Shown here piece after piece: positions 9,019-15,767 of a DNA stretch of 64,000 nucleotides; the stretch's first letter is position 1, and each line of letters opens with the position of its first letter. Both the position numbers and the translations under genes were made by a program. The stretch is taken from positions 2,352,501-2,416,500 of the forward strand of contig NZ_CP012914.1 of NCBI RefSeq assembly GCF_001315015.1, given 5' to 3'. Source of the stretch: Azospirillum brasilense. Lineage in GTDB: Bacteria > Pseudomonadota > Alphaproteobacteria > Azospirillales > Azospirillaceae. The notes beneath the pieces were generated by a model. The model was not told where the DNA came from and searched no databases. It saw only the letters and a program-made list of their open reading frames with translations.

Positions 9019-10032
9019 TCAGTTCATCTGCGCCAGAGGCAGATTGACCAACAGGTTCTGCGGCTTCAGGCGCAGCTTGCGGTCGGCGGTCATCGCCAGG
9101 GCCAGATAGACGGGCCGCCCGGCGATGTCGGCGCGCATGGCCGTGGGGTCGGCGAACTCCAGCCGGAACAGCGACAGGATGCGGGCCAGCCGCTCCTCCC
9201 CCACCTCGGCGCCGTTGTAGAGGTCGTTGAGGATCGCCGTGGCCTCGCCGTCCAGCCCGACATGCCAGACCCAGCGCTCGTCGCTGATCCGCTGCACGGG
9301 ATGGATCGACACCGCCACCCCCAGGAAATGCGTCACCCAGCCTTCCAGGACGCGGCACAGCGCGTCCAGCCCGGCCGCGGCGAAGGTCACGTCGAGCACG
9401 GTGTCGTGCCGCGAGTCGCGCTCCCAATAGCGGGGGTGGTTGGTCTCGTCGAGGATGTCGAGATCGACGGAGCGCGGGGCGGTCCCCGCCTCCACCACCA
9501 GCCGGCCCAGGCTGCCGAAGCCGCCGGTCGCGGCCAGCATCTCCACGGTCTCGCTGTCGGCCAGCCGGACGCGCCCGTCGTCCAGCGACACGGTCTGGGG
9601 CCGGAAGAACAGCTCGCCCGCCCGCGCGCGCAGGCCCGACGGCGTGCCGTCCAGCAGGTTGCGCAGGATCACATGGGCCATCTGGTCGATGAACAGCCCC
9701 GGCACGCCCCGCGCGCCCGCGCGGAACAGGCGGAGGTAGCAGGCCTCCACCGTACCGGCGGCGAGCAGCCGGTCGCGGAAGCCCAGCCAGACCGCCCAGT
9801 TCTCTCGCGCGTCCGCGTCGGCCAGCGCCTCCACCATACCCGGCGGGACGGGGCGGGCGGGATCCTCCAGCAGGCCGGCAAACAGCGTATGCTCGGTCTC
9901 GCAGGCGTCCTCGGGCGGGCGCATCTCCGGCCGCATCAGATAGGCGCGCAGGAAGTCCGGCGTGACCGCCAGCCAGCCGTCGGCGTCGCGCGTCAGCAGA
10001 TGGAAACCGGACTCTTTCCAGAAATCGGACAT
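9019..10032 (-). CDS. Conserved protein, possibly DUF6352 family
   Basis: A 337-residue soluble protein with no signal peptide or membrane segment. The start at 10032 (MSDFWKESGFHLL) is chosen because the 28 codons upstream are not protein-like; no strong ribosome binding site is seen. The N-terminal phrase ESGFHLLTRDADGWLAVTPDFLRAY recalls a family I know as DUF6352, found in Azospirillum relatives, but that match is from memory. I see no catalytic motif. The sequence is rich in acidic and hydrophobic residues and looks globular throughout. It lies behind an alpha/beta hydrolase gene on the same strand, with about 100 bases between them. Confidence 0.75.
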   Translation of the reverse strand: MSDFWKESGFHLLTRDADGWLAVTPDFLRAYLMRPEMRPPEDACETEHTLFAGLLEDPARPVPPGMVEALADADARENWAVWLGFRDRLLAAGTVEACYLRLFRAGARGVPGLFIDQMAHVILRNLLDGTPSGLRARAGELFFRPQTVSLDDGRVRLADSETVEMLAATGGFGSLGRLVVEAGTAPRSVDLDILDETNHPRYWERDSRHDTVLDVTFAAAGLDALCRVLEGWVTHFLGVAVSIHPVQRISDERWVWHVGLDGEATAILNDLYNGAEVGEERLARILSLFRLEFADPTAMRADIAGRPVYLALAMTADRKLRLKPQNLLVNLPLAQMN

Positions 10033-10135
10033 GGAAGGCAGACCCTTGAATGTCGAAGCGTGCGTAAAGACAGGCGGGAAACGCCCCTGATGTGGGCGCG
10101 CGGGCGCCCGCGCCAAGGACCTAGCACGGCCCGGC

Positions 10136-11077
10136 CTACAGATGCACGGTGGCTAAGAAAGCGTCGATATCCGCCCACACCCGGTCGCGGATGTCGTCGC
10201 GCTCCATCAGCAGCTCGTGCTTGGCGTCGGGATGCTCCCTCAGCACGGCGTTGCCCAGCCGGGCGGCGGCCAGCCGGTGCGACTCCGAGCGGACGACGGC
10301 GTCGGCGGGGGCGCTCAGCAGCAGGATGGGGGTCGTCACCCGCTCCAGCGGGGCGGTGAAACGGATGTGGTCGGCGGCGCGCAGGGCCGCCCGCACCCAG
10401 CCGAAGCTGACCCCGCCCACCCGCAGCTCGGGCCGGTCGCGGAAGGCGTCATGGTAAGTGGCGTAGCGGCGGGGATCGGAGGTGATCGGGTTCACCGGGG
10501 TGAACAGCCCCTCCACCGGGTCGTAGTCGTGCTGGCCGAAGGCGTATTCGGCGGCCCGCCCGCGGGCGCACAGGCGTTCGGCCAGCCAGACCGCCATGCG
10601 GCGCGGCACCGGGCCGGTGAAGATGTCGAACATCGGCGCCGTCAGCACCGCCGCATCGCACAGGGCCGGGTTGCGCAGCAGGGCCATCAGGGCGACCAGC
10701 CCGCCCATGCTGTGGGCGACCAGCAGCAGCGGCCCGCGCTGCCGCGGCCTCACCAGCCGCTCCACCACCTCCTGCAGGTCGCCGGCCAGCGTATCGAAGC
10801 TGTCCAGGTGATGGATCTGGGGATTGGGCAGGGGACGGTCGGACAGGCCCTGGTTGCGCCAGTCGAAGGCAAAGACCTCGAAGCCGCGGGCGAGCATCTC
10901 CCCCGCCGTCTCGGCGTATTTCTCGATGAACTCCGCCCGGCCGGTCAGCAGCAGCGCGGTGCCGCGCGGGGTGGCGGCGGCGGCCGTCCAATGGGCGGTG
11001 CGCAGCCGGGTCCCGTCCGCCATCGTCACCCAGCCGAGCCGTGGCTCCACACCCAGATCCGCCACGCTCACGGCCAT
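10136..11077 (-). CDS. Alpha/beta hydrolase, lysophospholipase / monoacylglycerol lipase type
   Basis: A serine hydrolase of the Hydrolase_4 (PldB/MGLL-like) family, likely cleaving acyl esters of lysophospholipids or glycerides. The start at 11077 (MAVSVADLGVEP) has GGGAG about 8 bases upstream; longer versions lack a site. Motifs in order: FDWRNQGLSDRP (the typical RGxGxS-like turn), the nucleophile in AHSMGGLVA, an Asp probably in LLLSAPADAVV, and the His in PDAKHELLMERD. There is no signal peptide, so it is cytosolic or peripherally membrane-bound. The ~313-residue length is normal. It may be cotranscribed with the conserved protein downstream. Confidence 0.88.
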   Translation of the reverse strand: MAVSVADLGVEPRLGWVTMADGTRLRTAHWTAAAATPRGTALLLTGRAEFIEKYAETAGEMLARGFEVFAFDWRNQGLSDRPLPNPQIHHLDSFDTLAGDLQEVVERLVRPRQRGPLLLVAHSMGGLVALMALLRNPALCDAAVLTAPMFDIFTGPVPRRMAVWLAERLCARGRAAEYAFGQHDYDPVEGLFTPVNPITSDPRRYATYHDAFRDRPELRVGGVSFGWVRAALRAADHIRFTAPLERVTTPILLLSAPADAVVRSESHRLAAARLGNAVLREHPDAKHELLMERDDIRDRVWADIDAFLATVHL

Positions 11078-11209
11078 TCCTGCGCGCTCCCTCGCTGACG
11101 GGACGATTGAAGCATCAACGCACCGGGCGGGTCCAGCGTCCGGCGGCCATTTGGCGGAACCCCCGCCCTCCCACGGGTGTTGTCGAGGTCCAATGGGAGG
11201 TACATTCGA

Positions 11210-11824
11210 ATGCACATGGCGCGTACACTGTCCATGGCGCTCTGCGCCCTGTCCCTGACCTTGTCCCCCATGGCCGCCCAGGCCCAGCCCTCATCCAAAT
11301 CGCAAAGCTCAAAGGACGCGTCGGTGCCGCCGATCGCCGTGGAGCGCACGGACGAGGGCGAGCCGGTGATCGTCCATGAGGGTGAGGCGTCCTTCTATGG
11401 CGGCTCGTTCCACGGCAAGAAGACGGCCAGCGGCGAGCGCTTCGACCAGAACAAACCGACCGCCGCCTCGCGCGAACTGCCGCTGGGCAGCAAGGTCACC
11501 GTGACCAACCAGGACAACGGCAAGAGCGTCGACGTCATCGTCAACGACCGCGGCCCCTATGTGGACGGGCGGGTCATCGACCTGTCGAAGAAGGCCGCCA
11601 AGCAGCTCGACATGATCGAGGACGGCGTGGCCCCCGTGCGCGTCGAGGCCAAGCCGTCCGAACAGCCGACCGAAGCCGTGAAGGAGAAGGTCGAGGCCAA
11701 GGCCGAGAAGGCCGACAAGACCCAGGTGGCTGAGCAGCCCGCCTCCGAGAAGAAGGGGAACGGCGCAGCCCGGTCCGGTTCGTCGCGCGCCGATCAGCAA
11801 AGCGGGTCGGGGTCCGACCGCTAA
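11210..11824 (+). CDS. rlpA: RlpA-like septal ring lytic transglycosylase
   Basis: An exported double-psi beta-barrel protein of the RlpA family, which cleaves denuded peptidoglycan glycan strands at the septum. The start at 11210 follows GGGAGGT by 8-9 bases and gives a Sec signal peptide ([24 protein letters not shown]). There is no lipobox, so unlike E. coli RlpA it is probably a soluble periplasmic protein. The barrel spans about residues 55-145 with [30 protein letters not shown] and VNDRGPY...IDLSKKAA. No SPOR domain follows. Instead there is a ~60-residue Lys/Glu/Ala-rich charged tail. The gene is divergent from the alpha/beta hydrolase. Confidence 0.9.
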   Translation: MHMARTLSMALCALSLTLSPMAAQAQPSSKSQSSKDASVPPIAVERTDEGEPVIVHEGEASFYGGSFHGKKTASGERFDQNKPTAASRELPLGSKVTVTNQDNGKSVDVIVNDRGPYVDGRVIDLSKKAAKQLDMIEDGVAPVRVEAKPSEQPTEAVKEKVEAKAEKADKTQVAEQPASEKKGNGAARSGSSRADQQSGSGSDR

Positions 11825-11826
11825 GC

Positions 11827-12642
11827 TCAGACCCGCGGCGGACGGGCGGACCTGCCGGCGCGCTGCCCCCGGTCGAAGGCGGCCAGCAGCGCGCCCAACC
11901 CGTCCGACGCCGCGTGGCGCGACCACAGGAAGGGGCGCAGCATGTTGCGGGTGCCGAAGCCGTGCACATGCACCGTGCGACGTCCCAGCGCCTGCAACCC
12001 CTCCCGCGCCACGTCCAGCGGATCGGCGGCCCCCGGCAGCGCGTTCAGGGCGAAGCCCGCCCGTTTGCCGAAGGCGGTGCGGGTGGCGCCGGGGCACAGC
12101 ACCAGCACATCCACCGGCTTGCGCTTCAGCTCCGTCGCCAGCGCCTCGCCATAGGCCAGGACGAAGCTCTTGCTGGCGCAGTAGGTGCCGAGGAACGGGA
12201 TCGGCTGGAAAGCCGCCGTGCTCGACAGCAGGATCAGCCCGGCCCGCCGCCCGTCGCGGGCCGCGCGTTCGATCATGCCGGGCAGCAGCGCGCGGGTCAG
12301 CACCGTGGTCGCCACCACGTTCAGCTCCACCGTCGTCCGCTCCGCCTCCGGGCTGTTGTCGAGCACCGGCCCGAAGGCGCCGGACCCGGCGTTGTTGATG
12401 AGCAGGTCGATCTCCAGCGTCTCCGCCTTCTGGATCAGGGCGTCCCGCCCCGCGTCGGTGGTCAGGTCGGTGGCCAGCACTTCCACCCGACGCCCGGCGG
12501 CCTCCAGCTCCGTCTTGGCGGTGTTGAGGGCCTCGGCGTTGCGGGCGGCCAGCAGCAGGCCGGTGTCGGCGGACAGGGCACGGGCGAAGCCGGCGCCGAT
12601 GCCGGAGGTGCCGCCGGTGACCAGCGCGAAGCGGTGGGTCAT
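11827..12642 (-). CDS. Short-chain dehydrogenase/reductase
   Basis: An NAD(P)-dependent oxidoreductase of the classical SDR family, 271 residues. The start at 12642 puts the cofactor motif TGGTSGIG right after MTHRFALV, as is usual. LINNAG lies near residue 80, the catalytic Ser in LLSSTAAF, and the YxxxK pair in TYCASKSFV. The C-terminal region contains PGATRTAF, typical of the DltE/YqjQ-like SDRs. Its substrate is not deducible. Its stop codon lies only 2 bases from the convergent rlpA stop. A C-terminal tail of about 50 Arg-rich residues extends past the core fold. Confidence 0.87.
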   Translation of the reverse strand: MTHRFALVTGGTSGIGAGFARALSADTGLLLAARNAEALNTAKTELEAAGRRVEVLATDLTTDAGRDALIQKAETLEIDLLINNAGSGAFGPVLDNSPEAERTTVELNVVATTVLTRALLPGMIERAARDGRRAGLILLSSTAAFQPIPFLGTYCASKSFVLAYGEALATELKRKPVDVLVLCPGATRTAFGKRAGFALNALPGAADPLDVAREGLQALGRRTVHVHGFGTRNMLRPFLWSRHAASDGLGALLAAFDRGQRAGRSARPPRV

Positions 12643-13008
12643 GGCTCGGATTCCATCGCGGTTCGGGGGATGAGAGGTGACGGTTGGCCGCGGCGGCGGG
12701 AAGTCAAGCCGTCCGCCCCCGAGTCGGCACGCATTCCGCGGTGCAGCAGGGCGAATTGTCAGTGTACATATCAACTGGAGCCGCTTCGGAGTTTTACTGT
12801 CACGGAACTGAAATCGCCGGACCGGAGGAAATAGGCAGGACGCCTCGACTGCCTCCTCTTTCGAAAGAGGTTAGCGGTTTTTTCACTTTTTCAGGCGAGT
12901 CGTGTTGCCATCACGTGGTTGCAGTGCATATATCGCATTGCACCATACGTGTTGTCGCACCGCACGGCCGGTGCTTCTGGCCGGTGCTTGATGAAAAGGA
13001 ACCGCGGT
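12643..13008. other. 366-bp intergenic region upstream of phaJ
   Basis: No gene is seen. It holds a perfect palindrome cctctttcgaaagagg near 12856-12871 followed 8 bases on by a T6 run, which may end a transcript on the plus strand. Two TGC-rich sites (separate entry) and the direct repeat ggccggtgctt lie just upstream of phaJ. Confidence 0.6.
12920..12945. promoter_or_regulatory. Candidate PhaR-type TGC-rich sites
   Basis: tgcagtgca (12920-12928) and cgcattgcacca (12934-12945) resemble the Paracoccus PhaR binding consensus TGCRNYGCASMA (recalled from memory). The second fits 11 of 12 positions. They lie 65-90 bases before the phaJ-like gene, a position that would suit control by polyhydroxyalkanoate status. 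Confidence 0.4.
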
Positions 13009-13458
13009 ATGGATGATGTTCGCCAAGTCCTGAAGGACAACGAGGGCCACTGCATCGAGGATTTGACCGTCGGCATGACGGCGTCCTTCGCGAAGACGGT
13101 TACCGAGGCGGACATTGTGCTGTTCGCCGGCATCTCCGGCGACACCAACCCGGTCCACCTGAACCAGGAATACGCCAGCGGCACCATGTTCCAGGGGCGC
13201 ATCGCCCACGGCATGCTGAGCGTCAGTTTCATCTCGGCCGTTCTCGGCACCAAGCTGCCGGGCCCGGGCGCCATCTACATGAGCCAGACCGTGCGCTTCA
13301 AGGCGCCGGTGCGCGCCGGCGACACGGTGACCGCCCGCGCCACCGTCACCGAGATCATCCCGGAAAAGCGCCGCGCCGTTGTCCGCACGGTCTGCACCGT
13401 CGGCGAGACGGTGGTGATCGAGGGTGAGGCCCTGCTGATGGTCCCGTCGCGCGGCTGA
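13009..13458 (+). CDS. phaJ: MaoC-like (R)-specific enoyl-CoA hydratase
   Basis: Hydrates trans-2-enoyl-CoA to (R)-3-hydroxyacyl-CoA, the step that feeds beta-oxidation intermediates into polyhydroxyalkanoate synthesis. The 149-residue protein is a single hot-dog domain with the hydratase-2 motif FAGISGDTNPVHLNQEYA; catalytic Asp45 and His50 are both present, followed by HGMLSVSFIS. The start at 13009 has AAAAGGA 8 bases upstream; an in-frame ATG at 12991 is less likely. A close alternative is a MaoC hydratase of another pathway, but size and motif match PhaJ. It stands alone, with TGC-rich candidate PhaR sites upstream. Confidence 0.85.
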   Translation: MDDVRQVLKDNEGHCIEDLTVGMTASFAKTVTEADIVLFAGISGDTNPVHLNQEYASGTMFQGRIAHGMLSVSFISAVLGTKLPGPGAIYMSQTVRFKAPVRAGDTVTARATVTEIIPEKRRAVVRTVCTVGETVVIEGEALLMVPSRG

Positions 13459-13638
13459 TCCCGCCCAAGCCCTTGAGGCGGGCAAGCCTTTAACAGGTGA
13501 AATGACTTGCCGGTCGCCGGTGCGTAGACCACGCGCCGGCGCCGGTCTATATAAGACGCCCATGGCATGGCCCGCCCCGGCGGGCCGCCATCGTTTCCGG
13601 GGGCCGTGCGCGGCCCGCAGACCATCAGGGCGTGACGC

Positions 13639-14595
13639 ATGCGATTGTTCCGACACACCGCCGACCTGCCGGAGGACGCCCGCGGGGCCGTCGTCGCCCT
13701 TGGCAACTTCGACGGGGTGCACCGCGGCCATCAGGCGGTGATCGCCACCGCCCAGCGGATCGCCCGCGATCTCGGCGCGCCCTCGGCGGTGATGACCTTC
13801 GAGCCGCACCCCCGCTCGGTCTTCCGCCCCGACGACGCCCCCTTCCGCCTGTCGCCCTTCCGCGTCAAGGCCCGCCACATCGAGGCGCTGGGGGTGGACC
13901 TGCTGTTCGTCTGCCATTTCGACGAGAGCTTCCTGCACAAGACCGCCGACGCCTTCATCCAGGAGGATCTGGTGGCTGGGCTTGGCGTGCGGCACGTCGT
14001 CTGCGGCTACGACTTCCTGTTCGGCCATGGCCGCGGCGGCGACCCCGCCCTGCTGCGCCAGGCCGGCGCGGCCCACGGCTTCGGCGTGACCGAGGTCGGG
14101 CCGGTGTCCGACGACGCGGACGGCGTCTATTCCTCCACCCGCGTGCGCGACGCGCTGGTCGCCGGCAACCCGCGCGAGGCCGCCCGGCTGCTCGGCTCCC
14201 CCTGGGAGATCGAGGGGCGCGTGGAGCATGGCGACCACAAGGGCCGCACCATCGGCTTCCCCACCGCCAACGTCGAACTGGCCGACTATCTGCGCCCCGC
14301 CTTCGGCGTCTACGCGGTGCGCACCGGCGTCGACCAGGGGGCGGGCACGGTCTGGCGCAACGGCGTCGCCAACCTGGGCCGCCGCCCGACCGTGGGCGGA
14401 ACGGTGGAGCGGCTGGAGACCCACATCCTCGACTTCGACGGCGACCTCTACGGCCAGCATCTGCGCGTCCAGCTCATCGAGTTCCTGCGGCCGGAGCGCA
14501 AGTTCGGCAGCTTCACCGAGCTGAAGGACCAGATCGTCCAGGACGCCGCGGCGGCCCGCGCCGTTCTGGCCAAGGAACCGCGGACGGAGGGTTGA
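13639..14595 (+). CDS. ribF: Bifunctional riboflavin kinase / FAD synthetase
   Basis: Makes FMN from riboflavin and then FAD. The 318 residues hold the N-terminal nucleotidyltransferase-like FAD synthetase domain (GNFDGVHRGHQAVI near residue 22, YSSTRVRDAL near 170) and the C-terminal flavokinase domain (GRTIGFPTANVE near 200, then NLGRRPTVGG and LETHILDFDGDLYG). All typical motifs are present and the length is normal. It begins an apparent plus-strand run with the 58-aa gene that follows 3 bases later, and pyrE comes next. I saw no FMN riboswitch upstream. Confidence 0.96.
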   Translation: MRLFRHTADLPEDARGAVVALGNFDGVHRGHQAVIATAQRIARDLGAPSAVMTFEPHPRSVFRPDDAPFRLSPFRVKARHIEALGVDLLFVCHFDESFLHKTADAFIQEDLVAGLGVRHVVCGYDFLFGHGRGGDPALLRQAGAAHGFGVTEVGPVSDDADGVYSSTRVRDALVAGNPREAARLLGSPWEIEGRVEHGDHKGRTIGFPTANVELADYLRPAFGVYAVRTGVDQGAGTVWRNGVANLGRRPTVGGTVERLETHILDFDGDLYGQHLRVQLIEFLRPERKFGSFTELKDQIVQDAAAARAVLAKEPRTEG

Positions 14596-14598
14596 GCG

Positions 14599-14775
14599 AT
14601 GGACCGCGTCATCCTGTTGCTGTTCATCCTGAACCAGGGCGGCCCGACCACCATCGAGTTCCAGACGATGGAGCAGTGCAAGGCCGCCGAGCCCGCCATC
14701 GTCCAAGCCTACCGCGAGATGACCGGCAACCCGGTGCTGACCCGCTGCATCGCGCTGGCACTGCCGGGGAAGTGA
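14599..14775 (+). CDS. Small conserved-looking protein, 58 aa
   Basis: A short frame beginning 3 bases after the ribF stop, probably translationally coupled. It starts MDRVILLLFILNQGGPTT with a hydrophobic N-terminus that could be a weak signal or membrane segment. It then has a compact part with two Cys residues (EQCKAAEP and LTRCIALALP), a pattern seen in small exported proteins with one disulfide. Codon use matches the neighbours, with G/C at third positions, so it looks coding. I do not recognise the family. It lies between ribF and pyrE and may be cotranscribed with ribF. Confidence 0.6.
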   Translation: MDRVILLLFILNQGGPTTIEFQTMEQCKAAEPAIVQAYREMTGNPVLTRCIALALPGK

Positions 14776-14863
14776 CGGCAAAGGGCAAGCCCGCCCCATT
14801 GCGATTCGCACGCCGGGGGGCTACACACGGGGCAGTTTGAGCCTCCCTGGGAGCCGTTAGGCC

Positions 14864-15559
14864 ATGACCACCGCCGCTGCCCTGCCCGACCGGGCGACGA
14901 TTGCCGCCACCGCCGCGAAGATCCTGCTGGAAATCAAGGCGCTGCATTTCAACGCCGAGACGCCCTTCATCTTCACCTCCGGCTGGGCGAGCCCGGTCTA
15001 CACCGACTGCCGGCGCATCGTTTCCTTCCCGCGCGCCCGCAAGGCTCTGATGGACTTCGCCGTCCAGACCATCGAGCGCGAGATCGGCTACGAGAGCATC
15101 GACGCGGTGGCCGGCGGCGAGACGGCGGGCATCCCCTTCGCCGCCTGGATCGCCGAGCGGCTGGAGCTGCCCATGCAGTATGTCCGCAAGAAGCCGAAGG
15201 GCTTCGGGCGCAACGCCCAGATCGAGGGCGTGCTGACCGAGGGGCAGCGGGTCATCCTGGTCGAGGACCTCGCCACCGACGGCAAGAGCAAGGAGAATTT
15301 CGTCACGGCGCTGCGCAACGGCGGCGCCACGGTGACCGACAGCTTCGTGATCTTCCATTACGGCATCTTCCCGCAGTCGAAGACCAACATGGACCGCATC
15401 GGCGTCCGCCTGCACGAGCTGTGCACCTGGTGGGACGTGCTGAAGGTCGCCCGCGAGAACCAGTACTTCGACGAGAACACCCTGTCGGAGGTCGAGAAGT
15501 TCCTGAACGACCCGGTCGGCTGGTCCGCCGCCCATGGCGGCAAGGCCAGCTTCGACTGA
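14864..15559 (+). CDS. pyrE: Orotate phosphoribosyltransferase
   Basis: Joins orotate and PRPP to give orotidine 5'-phosphate in pyrimidine synthesis. The 231-residue protein carries the PRPP-binding loop [14 protein letters not shown] near residue 130, preceded by [19 protein letters not shown] and [17 protein letters not shown], which belong to the OPRTase fold. It is the longer alphaproteobacterial form with a C-terminal extension ([13 protein letters not shown]). It is downstream of ribF and the 58-aa gene and upstream of ileS on the same strand, with a GC-rich hairpin between it and ileS. Confidence 0.95.
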   Translation: MTTAAALPDRATIAATAAKILLEIKALHFNAETPFIFTSGWASPVYTDCRRIVSFPRARKALMDFAVQTIEREIGYESIDAVAGGETAGIPFAAWIAERLELPMQYVRKKPKGFGRNAQIEGVLTEGQRVILVEDLATDGKSKENFVTALRNGGATVTDSFVIFHYGIFPQSKTNMDRIGVRLHELCTWWDVLKVARENQYFDENTLSEVEKFLNDPVGWSAAHGGKASFD

Positions 15560-15617
15560 CGCCGCCCGGAGGCGCCGCGCCTTGACCGCACCGTCCACAC
15601 CGCTAATATCCCGCGCG

Positions 15618-15688
15618 ATGCTGCATCCGGCGTGGGTCATGGCGCGTATGGCGCGAATTACCAACCCGGCCTCCTGAGGGGGGCCGGG
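15618..15688 (+). promoter_or_regulatory. Short leader ORF and hairpin upstream of ileS
   Basis: A 19-codon frame (15618-15677, ending MARITNPAS) overlaps a GC-rich hairpin (cccggcc 15665-15671 with ggccggg 15682-15688) that spans its stop codon, about 90 bases before ileS. No T-run directly follows. It may be an upstream ORF, the end of the pyrE transcript, or chance. It contains one Ile codon and no run of Ile codons, so a classical ileS attenuator is not supported. Confidence 0.25.
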
Positions 15689-15767
15689 ACCGCCTCGTTT
15701 GTGCGTGCGTCGGGGGCCTGACCGCTGCCGCCCGACGGTTCTGCTTCAGGTTCAGGATATCCCCGAC

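Noticed and set aside
12883-14811. 642-codon open frame on the minus strand
   Set aside because: Mirror of phaJ and ribF; both plus-strand genes carry complete catalytic motifs.
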